A stretch of DNA of 64,000 nt from Alphaproteobacteria bacterium (GTDB lineage: Bacteria; Pseudomonadota; Alphaproteobacteria; Micavibrionales; Micavibrionaceae). The stretch is taken from NCBI GenBank assembly GCA_016794145.1, contig JAEUKP010000011.1, forward strand, positions 62,001 through 126,000, written 5' to 3'. The translations under genes were made by a program, and so were the position numbers. A model generated the notes under the pieces. It was not told the DNA's origin. It saw only the letters and a program-made list of their open reading frames with translations, and searched no databases. Positions 11,350 through 19,968 of this stretch are shown here, piece by piece. Within the stretch, counting starts at the first letter, position 1; each line of letters begins with the position of its first letter.

Positions 11350-11410
11350 TAGGGTGAGGGGGTAAGGTTTTTTAACTACAGAGACCGCAGAGATAGACAG
11401 AGAGCAATGC

Positions 11411-11680
11411 ATGATACGTATAATATCAATTGTATCTAACATTGCCTTGCTTTTGTGGGTTCTTTACATGGTGGCAGATGTTGGGCTTCCGAAGAGGGGC
11501 GATCAGGTTATAGGGGCTTTACTAATTGTAGTCTCTGCATCACTCTCTTTAATCTCACTAAACATGAATAAGGTAGAGCTTGATGTAATGAGAAAAATCT
11601 TAGACATTTGGCCTTTTTTATTATTTAAAAGGCTTGCTCTTGAGGAAAGAAAAAAGATTAGAGATTTACGGGAAAATTAA
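11411..11680 (+). CDS. Small two-helix membrane protein inside the GxxExxY element
   Basis: An 89-aa frame starting with an ATG eight bases inside the left inverted repeat. Residues about 4-24 (IISIVSNIALLLWVLYMVAD) and 34-52 (VIGALLIVVSASLSLISLN) are hydrophobic enough for two membrane helices, followed by a basic, charged C-terminal tail (LALEERKKIRDL). I do not recognise the family. It precedes the GxxExxY frame and may be cargo of the element. Confidence 0.5.
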   Translation: MIRIISIVSNIALLLWVLYMVADVGLPKRGDQVIGALLIVVSASLSLISLNMNKVELDVMRKILDIWPFLLFKRLALEERKKIRDLREN

Positions 11681-11720
11681 ATGGTAAAATATTACACAAT
11701 TTCCTGACCTTGGTTCTGAA

Positions 11721-12092
11721 CTGACCCGCAAGATCATAGAATGCGCGATAACAGTTCATAAATATTTCGGCCCAGGATTGTTGGAAAGTGTTTACGAAGA
11801 ATGTTTGGCGATTGAACTCGCCAAGGCGGGCTTAGCATATAAAAAACAACATTTGATGCCAGTTGACTATAACGGACATATGATTAAAGATGCGTACAGA
11901 TTAGATTTTTGGGTGGAGGATAAAGTTGTTGTTGAGTTGAAAGCAGTTGATAAAATGAACCCTCTGTTTGATGCTCAGATTATAACTTATATGAAACTTA
12001 GTAAAAGCCCATTGGGTTTGTTAATTAACTTTAATGAAAAACTAGTAAAGGACGGAATAAAGCGCTTTGCCCTGACGGAATTTAACTCTTAA
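11721..12092 (+). CDS. GxxExxY-family protein (PD-(D/E)XK nuclease type)
   Basis: Recognised by the order ELTRKIIECA, GPGLLESVYEE (the GxxExxY motif), YRLDFWV, VVELKAVDK, MKLS and LLINFN. The Asp of RLDF and the Glu-x-Lys of VELKA fit the PD-(D/E)XK superfamily core. Homology reaches at least back to codon 11715, but there is no in-frame ATG. Candidate starts are CTG at 11721, ATT at 11691 or TTG at 11778, the last cutting into the motif. An out-of-frame ATG at 11681 runs to a stop at 11705, so a start-region frameshift is possible. Substrate and role are unknown. Confidence 0.7.
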   Translation: MTRKIIECAITVHKYFGPGLLESVYEECLAIELAKAGLAYKKQHLMPVDYNGHMIKDAYRLDFWVEDKVVVELKAVDKMNPLFDAQIITYMKLSKSPLGLLINFNEKLVKDGIKRFALTEFNS

Positions 12093-12127
12093 ACTCTGTC
12101 TATCCCTGCGCTCTCTGTAGTTTAAAC

Positions 12128-12535
12128 ATGACAAACACATTCAACTTCGAACTTGTCTCCCCTGAACAGAAATTGATTTCGGAAGAGGCGTATCACGTGA
12201 CGATCCCCGGAGAAGAGGGGGATGTCGGTGTCCGTGCAGGGCATATGGCTTTGGTGATGTCGGTACGTCCCGGTGTTGTCGAAGTGATCCGCAGTGAAGG
12301 CGGCGCAAAAGAGAAAATCTTTATCGCGGGTGGCTTTGCGGATGTGTCGCAAACAAATTGTACAATTTTGGCTGAGGAGGCGGTGCCTGTTTCAAAATTG
12401 AACCATGATAAACTCACAGCCGAACTCAATCATATCACAGAAAATCTTTCGCTTTCTGATTCCGATCTCGAAAAAATAAGCTTGAATAGGAAATTGATAG
12501 TTGTTTCTGCCATGCTGGATGCGTTAAAGGGATAA
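12128..12535 (+). CDS. atpC: ATP synthase F1 epsilon subunit
   Basis: Rotor subunit that couples gamma to the c-ring and can inhibit ATP hydrolysis. The 135-aa product has the beta-sandwich pattern FELVSPEQKLISEEAYHVTIPGEEGDVGV, seen as its blocks FELVSPEQKL and VTIPGEEGDVGV, then FIAGGFADV. The C-terminal helical pair is short. Last gene of the F1 operon. The inverted-repeat element ends 5 bases before its ATG and no classical ribosome site remains (only GTTTAAAC), so expression may depend on the element's end sequence. Confidence 0.93.
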   Translation: MTNTFNFELVSPEQKLISEEAYHVTIPGEEGDVGVRAGHMALVMSVRPGVVEVIRSEGGAKEKIFIAGGFADVSQTNCTILAEEAVPVSKLNHDKLTAELNHITENLSLSDSDLEKISLNRKLIVVSAMLDALKG

Positions 12536-12565
12536 AAGTTTTTTTATTCCTTTATCAGACGAAAT

Positions 12566-12793
12566 TTACTTATTAAAACTTTTCGACATTTGCTTCATAA
12601 AGCCAAATGGATCGAATGGATTGAAATCTGCCTCGTGTTGGGGAAATTGAAAGCCAGAGCTTTTCATCATTTCTGCCATCATCATTGGATAGGCTTTGAT
12701 AGCTGAGTCAATAAATTGTTGACGGACTTCTGGTGGGAAGGCTGCAATCATTTTTCCGAATTCTTCGGGGTCTATTTTAAATGTGAATTCCAT
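12566..12793 (-). CDS. Small conserved-looking protein of unknown function
   Basis: A 75-aa frame with an excellent ribosome site (AGGAGCGAGG) before its ATG, which supports it being real. The chain is acidic and helical, with FGKMIAAFPPEVRQQFIDSAIKAYP followed by a Met-rich MMMAEMMKSSGF and a Phe/Pro-rich end. No membrane segment or known motif is seen. It is 21 bases downstream of trmJ on the same strand and is likely co-transcribed with it. Confidence 0.6.
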   Translation of the reverse strand: MEFTFKIDPEEFGKMIAAFPPEVRQQFIDSAIKAYPMMMAEMMKSSGFQFPQHEADFNPFDPFGFMKQMSKSFNK

Positions 12794-12814
12794 TTTCGCC
12801 TCGCTCCTTTTTAA

Positions 12815-13585
12815 TCAATTCTTTTTATCATGTGTGCCTAAAAGTGTCGTGATGATTCCGTGAAGAGTATTGATTTCCTGATCTGTCGGGTGGGCCCGGC
12901 TAAAGAAAGAACGTATATTCCGAGAGATAATATCTTTCATCTCAGGAACACGGTAGAAACCACCAAGATCTAATGCCTGATCAAGCCTGTCGAAAAACGT
13001 ATTGAACAATTGAGTCGACGCAGGCAAGCTTTTTCCCATCGGTAAAGTTATATCTGGCGCATCGAAAATATTCTGGGACCATTCATAAGAGACGAGCAAA
13101 ACAGATTGCCCTAGATTGAGTGATGAAAAATCAGGGTTGAGAGGAATTGTAATCAGCTTATGAGCCAACATAATTTCCTCATTGGTTAACCCAGAACGTT
13201 CAGCGCCAAATAGGATAGCAACTTTCTGACCTTCCTTTATTTCACGATGAATCTTAATACTTGCACTTCGTGCGGTCATCACAGGTTTTACCAAATCCCG
13301 TGAACGCGCCGTTGTAGCATAAATCGTTTGGCAATCTGCAATCGCTGCTGTCAATGTATCAAAAATTTCAACAGGTGGAATTCTGTCCAGTGCACCAGCC
13401 GACATTGCATTCGCACGTTCATTTGGCCAACCATCACGTGGGTTGACAATCCGAAGCCGAGACAGTCCACAATTGAGCATTGCGCGTGCTGTTGCTCCGA
13501 TATTTTCTCCCATTTGCGGGTTGACTAAAACAATAATGGGTTCTGCATTGTCGGACATAGAAAAAAGCTTTGCAGCATAATTCAT
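12815..13585 (-). CDS. trmJ: tRNA (cytidine/uridine-2'-O)-methyltransferase TrmJ-like (SPOUT)
   Basis: Probably methylates the 2'-OH of nucleotide 32 in tRNA anticodon loops. The 256-aa product carries SPOUT/SpoU motifs: VLVNPQMGENIGATARAM at the N-terminus (motif 1, residues about 19-36), LFGAERSGLTNEE near 127-139 (motif 2) and ITIPLNPDFSSLNLGQSV near 145-162 (motif 3), which form the knotted SAM site. TrmJ of E. coli has the same order. Start may be the ATG at 13585 or the one nine codons in (MSDNAEP); neither has a clear ribosome site. Confidence 0.85.
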   Translation of the reverse strand: MNYAAKLFSMSDNAEPIIVLVNPQMGENIGATARAMLNCGLSRLRIVNPRDGWPNERANAMSAGALDRIPPVEIFDTLTAAIADCQTIYATTARSRDLVKPVMTARSASIKIHREIKEGQKVAILFGAERSGLTNEEIMLAHKLITIPLNPDFSSLNLGQSVLLVSYEWSQNIFDAPDITLPMGKSLPASTQLFNTFFDRLDQALDLGGFYRVPEMKDIISRNIRSFFSRAHPTDQEINTLHGIITTLLGTHDKKN

Positions 13586-13633
13586 TGAAACACAAGAGAA
13601 AATAGAAGAACATTTGTATTTACGTAATAATAT

Positions 13634-13662
13634 TTGACAAATAAATCTGTTAAGGATATATT
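13634..13662 (+). promoter_or_regulatory. Near-consensus sigma-70 promoter
   Basis: TTGACA at 13634-13639 and TATATT at 13657-13662 are separated by exactly 17 bases. Transcription would start near 13669, about 33 bases before the 85-aa gene. The octamer TTAAGGAT occurs at 13650-13657, 13661-13668 and 13687-13694, overlapping the -10 region and the leader, so an operator function is possible. Confidence 0.65.
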
Positions 13663-13701
13663 AAGGATCTCAGCATTTATAATTTATTAAGGATTTAGAT
13701 A

Positions 13702-13959
13702 ATGGAAGCCACACACTTGGAACATTCACATCAGCCTTATTCACAGCCGGATAGACATACGGCCTTTGATGTTGTTGCTGCTTTTTCACAATTGGAAACA
13801 TCGCGTAAAATGACATTGTTTGATCAATTGATGTGTGGAAGGGCGAATGCTTATCGGAATACTTTAAAATCCATTTGGCCCCAATCAAATGACAACGATG
13901 CCAGGAAGCTTGAGATGATATTAAGAGCCCGACTTGATAGACTCAAAAAACTATCTTAA
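13702..13959 (+). CDS. Small hypothetical protein with strong promoter
   Basis: An 85-aa product that I do not recognise. It follows a near-consensus promoter, with TTAAGGATTTAG as ribosome-site region before the ATG. The N-terminal 25 residues are His/Gln/Ser-rich and probably disordered; the rest (FDVVAAFSQLETSRKMTLFDQLMCGRANAYRNTL and onward, rich in Arg, Leu) looks helical and could be a small DNA- or protein-binding domain. It is divergent from trmJ and convergent with rfbD. Confidence 0.6.
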   Translation: MEATHLEHSHQPYSQPDRHTAFDVVAAFSQLETSRKMTLFDQLMCGRANAYRNTLKSIWPQSNDNDARKLEMILRARLDRLKKLS

Positions 13960-13984
13960 GATCATCCCTGTTTAACAGATTTTG

Positions 13985-14890
13985 TTAATCATGTTTTTCG
14001 GCCGCGATGCTTTTAATCTCTTTTCTGATGGCGGCTTTCCAATCTGATTCTTGAATGGAAAATTGACGATATATTTTGTTACAAGAAAGAATCGATTTTG
14101 CAGGGCGCGGAGCCTTCATCTTAAAATCCGCAGATGTAGCGGGGATGACCTTTGCAGATTTTAGATTGTGTTTCGAAAGTTCAGTCATGACAAAACAGGC
14201 TACTTCATACCATGATGCACTTGGGGCCCCCGCATAATGATATGTTCCCCATCCTTGAAAAAAATCATTTTGACAGGTGGATGAGATTCTTAAAATAGCA
14301 TCAGCCAAATCAGATGCTGATGTTGGGCTTCCTATTTGATCTGTGACAACGGTCAATTCATCCTTTTTTTCTGCTAATTCGATAATCTTGCGTATAAAAC
14401 TTTTTCCGTACAGGCTAAAAATCCAACTCGTTCTTAATATAATATGACGGTTGCAACTTGCCCTTACGGCTCTTTCTCCAGCTTCTTTCGAAAGCCCGTA
14501 GATTGAGAGGGGATTAACGGGGCTCTCCTCTGTGTAGGGGGATTCTTGCATCCCATCAAACACATAATCTGTCGAGAGCTGAATAAGATCATGACCATAT
14601 TTCTCGGCGGATTGAGCAAGATGGAGGGGGCCTCTCCAATTTGTTTCAAAGGTTTCTTTTACTCTTTCTTCTGCATCGTCAACCTGCGTCCAGCCGGCTG
14701 CATTTACGATCATGCACCGCCCTAGTTTGGATCTATACTCTTTTAATATCTTTTCAACAGCCTCAGAGTTTGTAATGTCACATTCTGCATGACCAATTGG
14801 ATAGACAGACGAGCTGATATTATTGTTTTGTGCGGCAAGGATCAGTGCCATCCCGACCTGGCCTTTGGCTCCGAAAATGAGGATGTTCAT
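13985..14890 (-). CDS. rfbD: dTDP-4-dehydrorhamnose reductase
   Basis: Last step of dTDP-L-rhamnose synthesis for surface polysaccharide. The 301-aa short-chain-dehydrogenase-like protein starts with the Rossmann loop FGAKGQVGMAL, has the STDYVFDG motif near residue 112 (Thr/Tyr region) and the YGLSKEAGERAV catalytic Tyr-x3-Lys near 139-143. Follows rfbC with a 21-base gap on the same strand. rfbA and rfbB, needed for the earlier steps, are not in the window. Confidence 0.93.
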   Translation of the reverse strand: MNILIFGAKGQVGMALILAAQNNNISSSVYPIGHAECDITNSEAVEKILKEYRSKLGRCMIVNAAGWTQVDDAEERVKETFETNWRGPLHLAQSAEKYGHDLIQLSTDYVFDGMQESPYTEESPVNPLSIYGLSKEAGERAVRASCNRHIILRTSWIFSLYGKSFIRKIIELAEKKDELTVVTDQIGSPTSASDLADAILRISSTCQNDFFQGWGTYHYAGAPSASWYEVACFVMTELSKHNLKSAKVIPATSADFKMKAPRPAKSILSCNKIYRQFSIQESDWKAAIRKEIKSIAAEKHD

Positions 14891-14911
14891 AAGACTTACC
14901 TTTCTGGAAGA

Positions 14912-15454
14912 TTATTCACATTTGATATCTTTGAGGAAGGGAAGCTTTTCATCTTTCTCAGATAAAATAGGGGTATCAATATTCCATGGAATCTGTAGAT
15001 CTGGGTCATTCCAATGAATCCCGCCTTCATGTTCTGGGCTATAAAATTTGCTTGTTTTATAAGTTACGATAACGTCATCACTCTGTGTACAGAAACCATG
15101 CGCAAAACCCTCTGGAATATAAAACTGGGCGCCATCCTCTGCGTTTAATTCAACCTTGATGTACTGCCCGAAGGTTCGAGACCCTAAGCGAATATCAACG
15201 GCGATATCGAGGATACAACCTTTTAAAGCCATCACTAATTTTGCTTGTGCAGATGGTGCGCGTTGGAAATGAAGGCCCCTAATTGTGCCGGCCTTCCGGG
15301 AATAGGACATATTGTCTTGGACAAAAGAATCTAGTATCCCGTTTTTTGTGTCTCTCTTGTAATTCCAAGTTTCTGATAACCAACCCCGAGAATCCTCAAA
15401 TCGTTTTGGGACGATTAATTTGGGGCCTTCAATTTCAAATGTTTTAATCTTCAT
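14912..15454 (-). CDS. rfbC: dTDP-4-dehydrorhamnose 3,5-epimerase
   Basis: Cupin-fold epimerase acting just before RfbD. At 180 aa it is the usual length. FEDSRGWLSETW near the N-terminus, DNMSYSRKAGTIRGLHFQ (the RGLHFQ catalytic His strand near residue 60) and the YIPEGFAHGFCT segment are family signatures. It sits 6 bases downstream of the acyl-CoA dehydrogenase gene, so these form one operon on the minus strand. Confidence 0.94.
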   Translation of the reverse strand: MKIKTFEIEGPKLIVPKRFEDSRGWLSETWNYKRDTKNGILDSFVQDNMSYSRKAGTIRGLHFQRAPSAQAKLVMALKGCILDIAVDIRLGSRTFGQYIKVELNAEDGAQFYIPEGFAHGFCTQSDDVIVTYKTSKFYSPEHEGGIHWNDPDLQIPWNIDTPILSEKDEKLPFLKDIKCE

Positions 15455-15460
15455 TTTGCT

Positions 15461-17248
15461 TTATGCAATAAATTCGCTTTCTGTCATACTCATTAATGGT
15501 TCTGCACCTGCCATAATCATGCGATAACGACTTTCAGCCTCTGGCAACATTCTTTCAATAAAGAACCGGGCTGTTTTGATTTTTGACTGGTAAAATTCTG
15601 TTTTGTCTGTGTCCCCAGCTATTAATTTGTCCTGCGCAACTTTTGCCATTTTTATCCACATGAAACCAACAGCAACCAACGCAAATAGACGCAGAAAATC
15701 TGTTGAGGCTGCACCTGCTTCGTTTGGATCTTTCAAAGATTTCAGACCAATTTGTATTGTGGCTTGTTGTAATTTTGTAAAAGCCTTGGATAATGGGACA
15801 ACAAGTTTTCCCAGAGTTTCATCCTCTTGATATTGGGTCATAAACTCGAGAACCGGGTGGAAAAAGCGGCGTAATAAACGCCCATAGTTCTGGCTCATTT
15901 TTCTTCCCACCAGATCAAGGGCTTGGATGCCATTTGTCCCTTCATAAATCATGGCGATACGTGCATCCCGCGCATATTGTTCGACGCCATATTCGCGGAT
16001 ATATCCGTGTCCTCCGTGAATCTGGATTGCAAGATTTGCAATTTCAAACCCCATATCCGTTTGATAGGCTTTAATAATCGGGGTCAATAATGCAACGAGA
16101 TCATCGGCTTCCTGACGTTTGATAGAATCTGGATGTTTTTCTGCAATATCAAGGTGGAGTCCAACCCAATATGATAATGCTCTGGCGCCTTCACAAAAGG
16201 CTTTGGATGTGAGAAGCATTTTGCGAACATCAGGATGGACAAGAATGGGGTCGGCAGGTTTATCAGGATATTTTGTGCCATCAAGTGCGCGCATCTGAAG
16301 TCGGTCTCTTGCATAAGAAAAACCATTTTGCCAAGCCACTTCGGCAAGACCCAAGCCTTGCATACCAACTCCAAGGCGGGCTGCATTCATCATTGTAAAC
16401 ATTGCTTTCAACCCTTTATTAGGTTCTCCGACTAACCATCCAATTGAGGTGTCAAAATTCATGACACAGGTTGCAGAGGCTTTAATGCCCATTTTATGTT
16501 CGATTGATCCGCATGTGACATGGTTTGCAGCATGGGTATCAACAAGGAATTTGGGGACGATGAAGAGAGAGATTCCCTTTGCGCCTTCAGGTGCATCTGG
16601 CAATTTCGCAAGGACCAGATGTATAATATTATCCGTCAGATCATGATCACCTGCTGAAATAAAAATCTTTGTCCCTGTTATTTCATATTGACCCTGTCCG
16701 TTTGGGATCGCCTTTGTTCGGATAAGTCCCAAATCTGTCCCGCAATGAGGTTCTGTCAGGCACATCGTCCCGGCCCATTCACCTGTGATCATCTTAGGCA
16801 GATATGTTTTCTTTAAATCCTCTGAGCCGTGATGGAGGATTGCACGATAGGCTCCTTCGGATAATCCCGGATACATACCAAACGACATATTTGAAGAGCA
16901 GATCATCTCCATGAAAACCAAATTCCAGAGATGGGGCATTCCCATTCCGCCATACACTGGATCAGCAGAGAGTGATGTCCACCCCCCTTGTGTATAGCTT
17001 GCATACGCTTCCTTAAAGCCTTTTGGGGTTGTAACCTGGCCATTATCAAAATGACACCCCTCCTGGTCACCAGATTGGTTGAGTGGAAATAAAACCTCTT
17101 CACAAAATTTTGATCCTTCCGCAAGGATGCTTTCCATGAGATCTGGTGTTGCTTGTTCATAGCCCGGGAGCTGTGACAGTTGAGAGACATTTAATACGTC
17201 ATTGAGCACAAAACGCATGGTTTCGAGAGGGGCTTTATAAACAGGCAT
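15461..17248 (-). CDS. Acyl-CoA dehydrogenase, 595-aa long form
   Basis: FAD-dependent dehydrogenase of the enlarged acyl-CoA dehydrogenase class that includes DmdC-like proteins. Signatures: LTEPHCGTDLGLIRTKA (FAD/substrate loop), GTKIFISAGDHD, and YEGTNGIQALDLVGRK, which carries the likely catalytic Glu and adenine-binding region. IHGGHGYIREYGVEQYARD is also present. The C-terminal 130 residues are the extra helical domain of this class. Substrate cannot be told: fatty acyl-CoA or methylmercaptopropionyl-CoA are possible. Lies between a 105-aa unknown and rfbC. Confidence 0.88.
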   Translation of the reverse strand: MPVYKAPLETMRFVLNDVLNVSQLSQLPGYEQATPDLMESILAEGSKFCEEVLFPLNQSGDQEGCHFDNGQVTTPKGFKEAYASYTQGGWTSLSADPVYGGMGMPHLWNLVFMEMICSSNMSFGMYPGLSEGAYRAILHHGSEDLKKTYLPKMITGEWAGTMCLTEPHCGTDLGLIRTKAIPNGQGQYEITGTKIFISAGDHDLTDNIIHLVLAKLPDAPEGAKGISLFIVPKFLVDTHAANHVTCGSIEHKMGIKASATCVMNFDTSIGWLVGEPNKGLKAMFTMMNAARLGVGMQGLGLAEVAWQNGFSYARDRLQMRALDGTKYPDKPADPILVHPDVRKMLLTSKAFCEGARALSYWVGLHLDIAEKHPDSIKRQEADDLVALLTPIIKAYQTDMGFEIANLAIQIHGGHGYIREYGVEQYARDARIAMIYEGTNGIQALDLVGRKMSQNYGRLLRRFFHPVLEFMTQYQEDETLGKLVVPLSKAFTKLQQATIQIGLKSLKDPNEAGAASTDFLRLFALVAVGFMWIKMAKVAQDKLIAGDTDKTEFYQSKIKTARFFIERMLPEAESRYRMIMAGAEPLMSMTESEFIA

Positions 17249-17269
17249 CAGAATCTTTCCTTTTTAACA

Positions 17270-17587
17270 CTAATGTTTTGTCTGGTTATCATGGACCATT
17301 AATTTCATGAAATCATTCAACTTATCTTTGTCCATGGTTGCAATAATCTTTTTAGCCTGTGCTGCGGGGGAGGTATCATCGACGGTTTCTTTTTTTTCTA
17401 GAATAAGATGAGCAAGTCTTTTTAGTTTTTCCTCGCCAATTGTAAGGCGCGTTTCCTGCATATTCTTTAATGCTGATGCGACAAGTTCATCGCGTGTCAA
17501 GGGTATACCTGCAAGAGCGGGAGCCTGAGCAGGGGAAAAACATTTCTCTTTTTGCTTTTTCTTTCGTTTGAGCCAATTAAACAACAT
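17270..17587 (-). CDS. Hypothetical 105-aa helical protein
   Basis: Not recognised. The first 16 residues are strongly basic (LKRKKKQKEK), followed by a Pro/Ala stretch and then charged amphipathic helices (LVASALKNMQETRLTIGEEKLKRLAHLI; AQAKKIIATMDKDKLNDFMKLMV). No signal or membrane segment. It lies 21 bases upstream of the acyl-CoA dehydrogenase on the same strand and is probably the first gene of that operon. Confidence 0.55.
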   Translation of the reverse strand: MLFNWLKRKKKQKEKCFSPAQAPALAGIPLTRDELVASALKNMQETRLTIGEEKLKRLAHLILEKKETVDDTSPAAQAKKIIATMDKDKLNDFMKLMVHDNQTKH

Positions 17588-17706
17588 TATTCTTTCAGTT
17601 TCGCAGCCAGAGGTGAAGAAGGTGTAAATAAACGATTCGATTACTCTTCTCGATTATATCTTAAAAAAGACTTTCTGTCTGTCACGCAGTGCAGTAAATA
17701 GGTAGT

Positions 17707-18528
17707 ATGAATTATCGTCACATTTACCATGCCGGCAATTTCGCCGATGTGCATAAGCATCTGATCTTGATGATGGCACTGGATTATCTGCAGCAAAAAG
17801 AAAAGGGTTTGTTCATTCTGGATGCATTTGCAGGAATCGGTTTGTATGATTTAACCCGTCCAGAGCCACAGAAAACGATGGAATATCTGGGCGGTATCGC
17901 AAGAATTATGTCGGAGCCTGCGAAAAATCCTGACTTATTGGCATTTCAGAAAATGATCAGTCTTTTTTGGGGGGCGAAGCAGTACCCGGGATCGCCTATT
18001 CTCGCTGCAACGGTTATCCGCGATCAGGATCGTTTGGTTGTTAATGAATTACATCCCGAAGATACCGAAACATTAAAATATCATCTTCGTGGGTTTCGGA
18101 ATGTCCGTGTCACAGCCGAGGATGCCTACCAATCGATTCGAGCCCATATTCCACCTGTAGAGCGTCGCGGGATCATTCTAATTGACCCGCCATTTGAAAA
18201 GCCTGATGAATTTAAACTCTTGATTGATCAAATGGATCAATGGAAAAAGCGCTGGTCTAGTGGCTGCTTCATGGTTTGGTATCCTATAAAGGCGGGTCAG
18301 CCTATTCCCGAACTTCACAAGGCGGCCCAAAATTTAGGGATCAATCGGACATGGGTTTCTGAAATTTTATTACGGAAGCGGGATATGGCGGGTGGACTTA
18401 ACGGGGCAGGAATAGTGATGTTTAATGCCCCTTTTGGCTTGGCCGAGAAGGTTCAGGGTTTATCTGATGAGTTTTGTACCAAGTTAGGGGATTCTTGGAT
18501 CGAAAATAGGTTTCTGATAAATGAATAG
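17707..18528 (+). CDS. rlmJ: 23S rRNA (adenine(2030)-N6)-methyltransferase
   Basis: Methylates A2030 of 23S rRNA using SAM. The 273-aa protein has the diagnostic start MNYRHIYHAGNFADVHKH, the SAM-site DAFAGIGLYDL region near residues 38-48 and the catalytic LIDPPFE motif near 160. Length and order match E. coli RlmJ. The gene is monocistronic in appearance, with its own start 5 bases after an AGGTAGT segment. Confidence 0.94.
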   Translation: MNYRHIYHAGNFADVHKHLILMMALDYLQQKEKGLFILDAFAGIGLYDLTRPEPQKTMEYLGGIARIMSEPAKNPDLLAFQKMISLFWGAKQYPGSPILAATVIRDQDRLVVNELHPEDTETLKYHLRGFRNVRVTAEDAYQSIRAHIPPVERRGIILIDPPFEKPDEFKLLIDQMDQWKKRWSSGCFMVWYPIKAGQPIPELHKAAQNLGINRTWVSEILLRKRDMAGGLNGAGIVMFNAPFGLAEKVQGLSDEFCTKLGDSWIENRFLINE

Positions 18529-18555
18529 AATAAAGATCTGACGAGGATTATTTCC

Positions 18556-18584
18556 TTGCGTTTTGATCCAAAACCCCTTATAAA
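18556..18584 (+). promoter_or_regulatory. Probable promoter of rplK-rplA
   Basis: TTGCGT at 18556-18561 and TATAAA at 18579-18584 are 17 bases apart, placing the start near 18591 and leaving a leader of about 90 bases before rplK. A leader that long could hold the L1-binding autoregulatory site known from other bacteria, but I did not resolve its fold. Confidence 0.5.
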
Positions 18585-18681
18585 CCGGCCCTAGTTGTGG
18601 AAGGTTGTCGTTTAAAGCTGTTCAAAACAGGCCAAATCGAGCCGTACCACGTCCCTTTTAACATTTAGAAAGAAGGTTATC

Positions 18682-19116
18682 ATGGCCAAAAAGGTAAAAG
18701 GCTATATCAAGCTGCAAGTTGCAGCTGGTAAAGCAAATCCATCGCCACCAATTGGTCCCGCACTCGGGCAACACGGCGTTAATATTATGGAATTCTGTAA
18801 AGGATTTAACGCAAAAACACAGGAAATGGAAGCCGGGATGCCCATCCCTGTTGTCATTACCGTGTTTGAAGATCGTTCCTTTACCTTTATTCTGAAAACA
18901 CCGCCTGTTACGTATTTCATCAAAAAAGCGGCTAAAAAAGAAAAAGGATCCCAAACCCCTGGGAAAGGTGGTTTTGTTGGTAAAATTACCAAAAAACAAG
19001 TTGCTGAAATTGCGAATGCAAAAATGGTTGATCTCAATGCAAATGATCTTGAAGGGGCCATGTTGATGGTCGAAGGATCTGCCCGTTCCATGGGTATTGA
19101 AGTGGTGGAGGCATAA
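18682..19116 (+). CDS. rplK: Ribosomal protein L11
   Basis: Builds the GTPase-associated centre of the 50S subunit. The 144-aa product has [31 protein letters not shown], seen as [20 protein letters not shown] and GVNIMEFCK, plus the C-terminal RNA-binding domain ending in [10 protein letters not shown]. Two bases separate it from rplA. In most bacteria secE and nusG precede this pair; here the upstream gene is rlmJ. Confidence 0.98.
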   Translation: MAKKVKGYIKLQVAAGKANPSPPIGPALGQHGVNIMEFCKGFNAKTQEMEAGMPIPVVITVFEDRSFTFILKTPPVTYFIKKAAKKEKGSQTPGKGGFVGKITKKQVAEIANAKMVDLNANDLEGAMLMVEGSARSMGIEVVEA

Positions 19117-19118
19117 TC

Positions 19119-19817
19119 ATGGCGCATATTGGAAAGAAAACTCAGAAAAACAATACTCTTGTTGATCGTACAAAATTTTATTCTGTTGAAGATGCTGTTG
19201 GAATTTTGCTTCAGGCCTCTAAAGAGCGTAAATTTGTAGAAACAATCGAAATCGCGATGAATTTGGGTGTTGACCCAAGACAGAACGATCAGGTTGTGCG
19301 CGGTGTAACGGAACTTCCACACGGGACTGGTGCTGTTGTGCGTGTTGCGGTGTTTGCAAAAGATGCAAAAGCGGCAGAAGCAAAGGCCGCTGGCGCAGAT
19401 GTCGTGGGCGCAGATGATCTCGCAGAAGAGGTTATGAAAGGAAATATCAATTTCGATCGTTGTATTGCAACGCCCGATATGATGCCGTTGATTGCTAAAA
19501 TCGGTAAAATCCTGGGCCCACGTGGTTTGATGCCAAACCCGAAATTGGGAACTGTGACAATGGATGTTAAGAAAGCCGTTGAATCTTCCAAAGGTGGTGC
19601 TGTCGAGTTCCGTGCGGCAAAAGACGGTATTGTCCATGCCCGCGTTGGCAAAGCTTCTTTTGAGGCCGGAAAACTTGCAGAGAATATCCGTGCCTTTATT
19701 GGCGCGATTAATCGTGCAAAACCAGCCGGAGCAAAAGGCGTATACCTGAAAAAAATCACTTTGTCATCGACAATGGGACCAGGCGTCAAAGTTGACTTGC
19801 AAAGTATTGCCGGTTAA
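19119..19817 (+). CDS. rplA: Ribosomal protein L1
   Basis: L1-stalk protein of the 50S subunit and, in many bacteria, translational repressor of its own operon. The 232-aa product has the two-domain pattern with the signature [20 protein letters not shown] near residues 127-146 and the start region [15 protein letters not shown]. Directly coupled to rplK and followed by a strong terminator, so rplJ-rplL are not in the same transcript here. Confidence 0.98.
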   Translation: MAHIGKKTQKNNTLVDRTKFYSVEDAVGILLQASKERKFVETIEIAMNLGVDPRQNDQVVRGVTELPHGTGAVVRVAVFAKDAKAAEAKAAGADVVGADDLAEEVMKGNINFDRCIATPDMMPLIAKIGKILGPRGLMPNPKLGTVTMDVKKAVESSKGGAVEFRAAKDGIVHARVGKASFEAGKLAENIRAFIGAINRAKPAGAKGVYLKKITLSSTMGPGVKVDLQSIAG

Positions 19818-19839
19818 TTACGCCTGATAATCGACTTTA

Positions 19840-19873
19840 AACCCCCCACAGACGATGTCGGGGGGTTTTTGTT
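19840..19873 (+). terminator. Rho-independent terminator after rplA
   Basis: Stem AACCCCCC (19840-19847) with GGGGGGTT (19860-19867), twelve-base loop, then a T run. It lies 22 bases beyond the rplA stop, a textbook intrinsic terminator. Confidence 0.9.
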
Positions 19874-19968
19874 GGGCACAAGAAAATGATCTTCTTTTTC
19901 GGGGGGAGACTTATTTTTTTTGATTCCTTCTCCTTGTCGGATCGCCCTGACTGTGGCAACTTCTATAG

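Larger units (their letters stand above)
11374..12122 (+). mobile_element. Inverted-repeat-bounded GxxExxY element between atpD and atpC
   Basis: A 29-base sequence at 11374-11402 (starting AACTACAGAGACCGCAG) is found inverted at 12094-12122 with two mismatches. The 749-bp unit contains a small two-helix membrane protein gene and a GxxExxY-family gene, and nothing else. The end sequence is built from short CAGAG-type units, a style also seen at a solitary copy at 49161-49195. No transposase is present. The element fills almost the whole atpD-atpC gap and its right end touches the atpC leader, 5 bases before the ATG. Confidence 0.65.

Noticed and set aside
18702-19637. A 311-codon minus-strand frame across rplK and rplA
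   Set aside because: It spans two certain ribosomal protein genes in antisense and shows no domain; a coding shadow.
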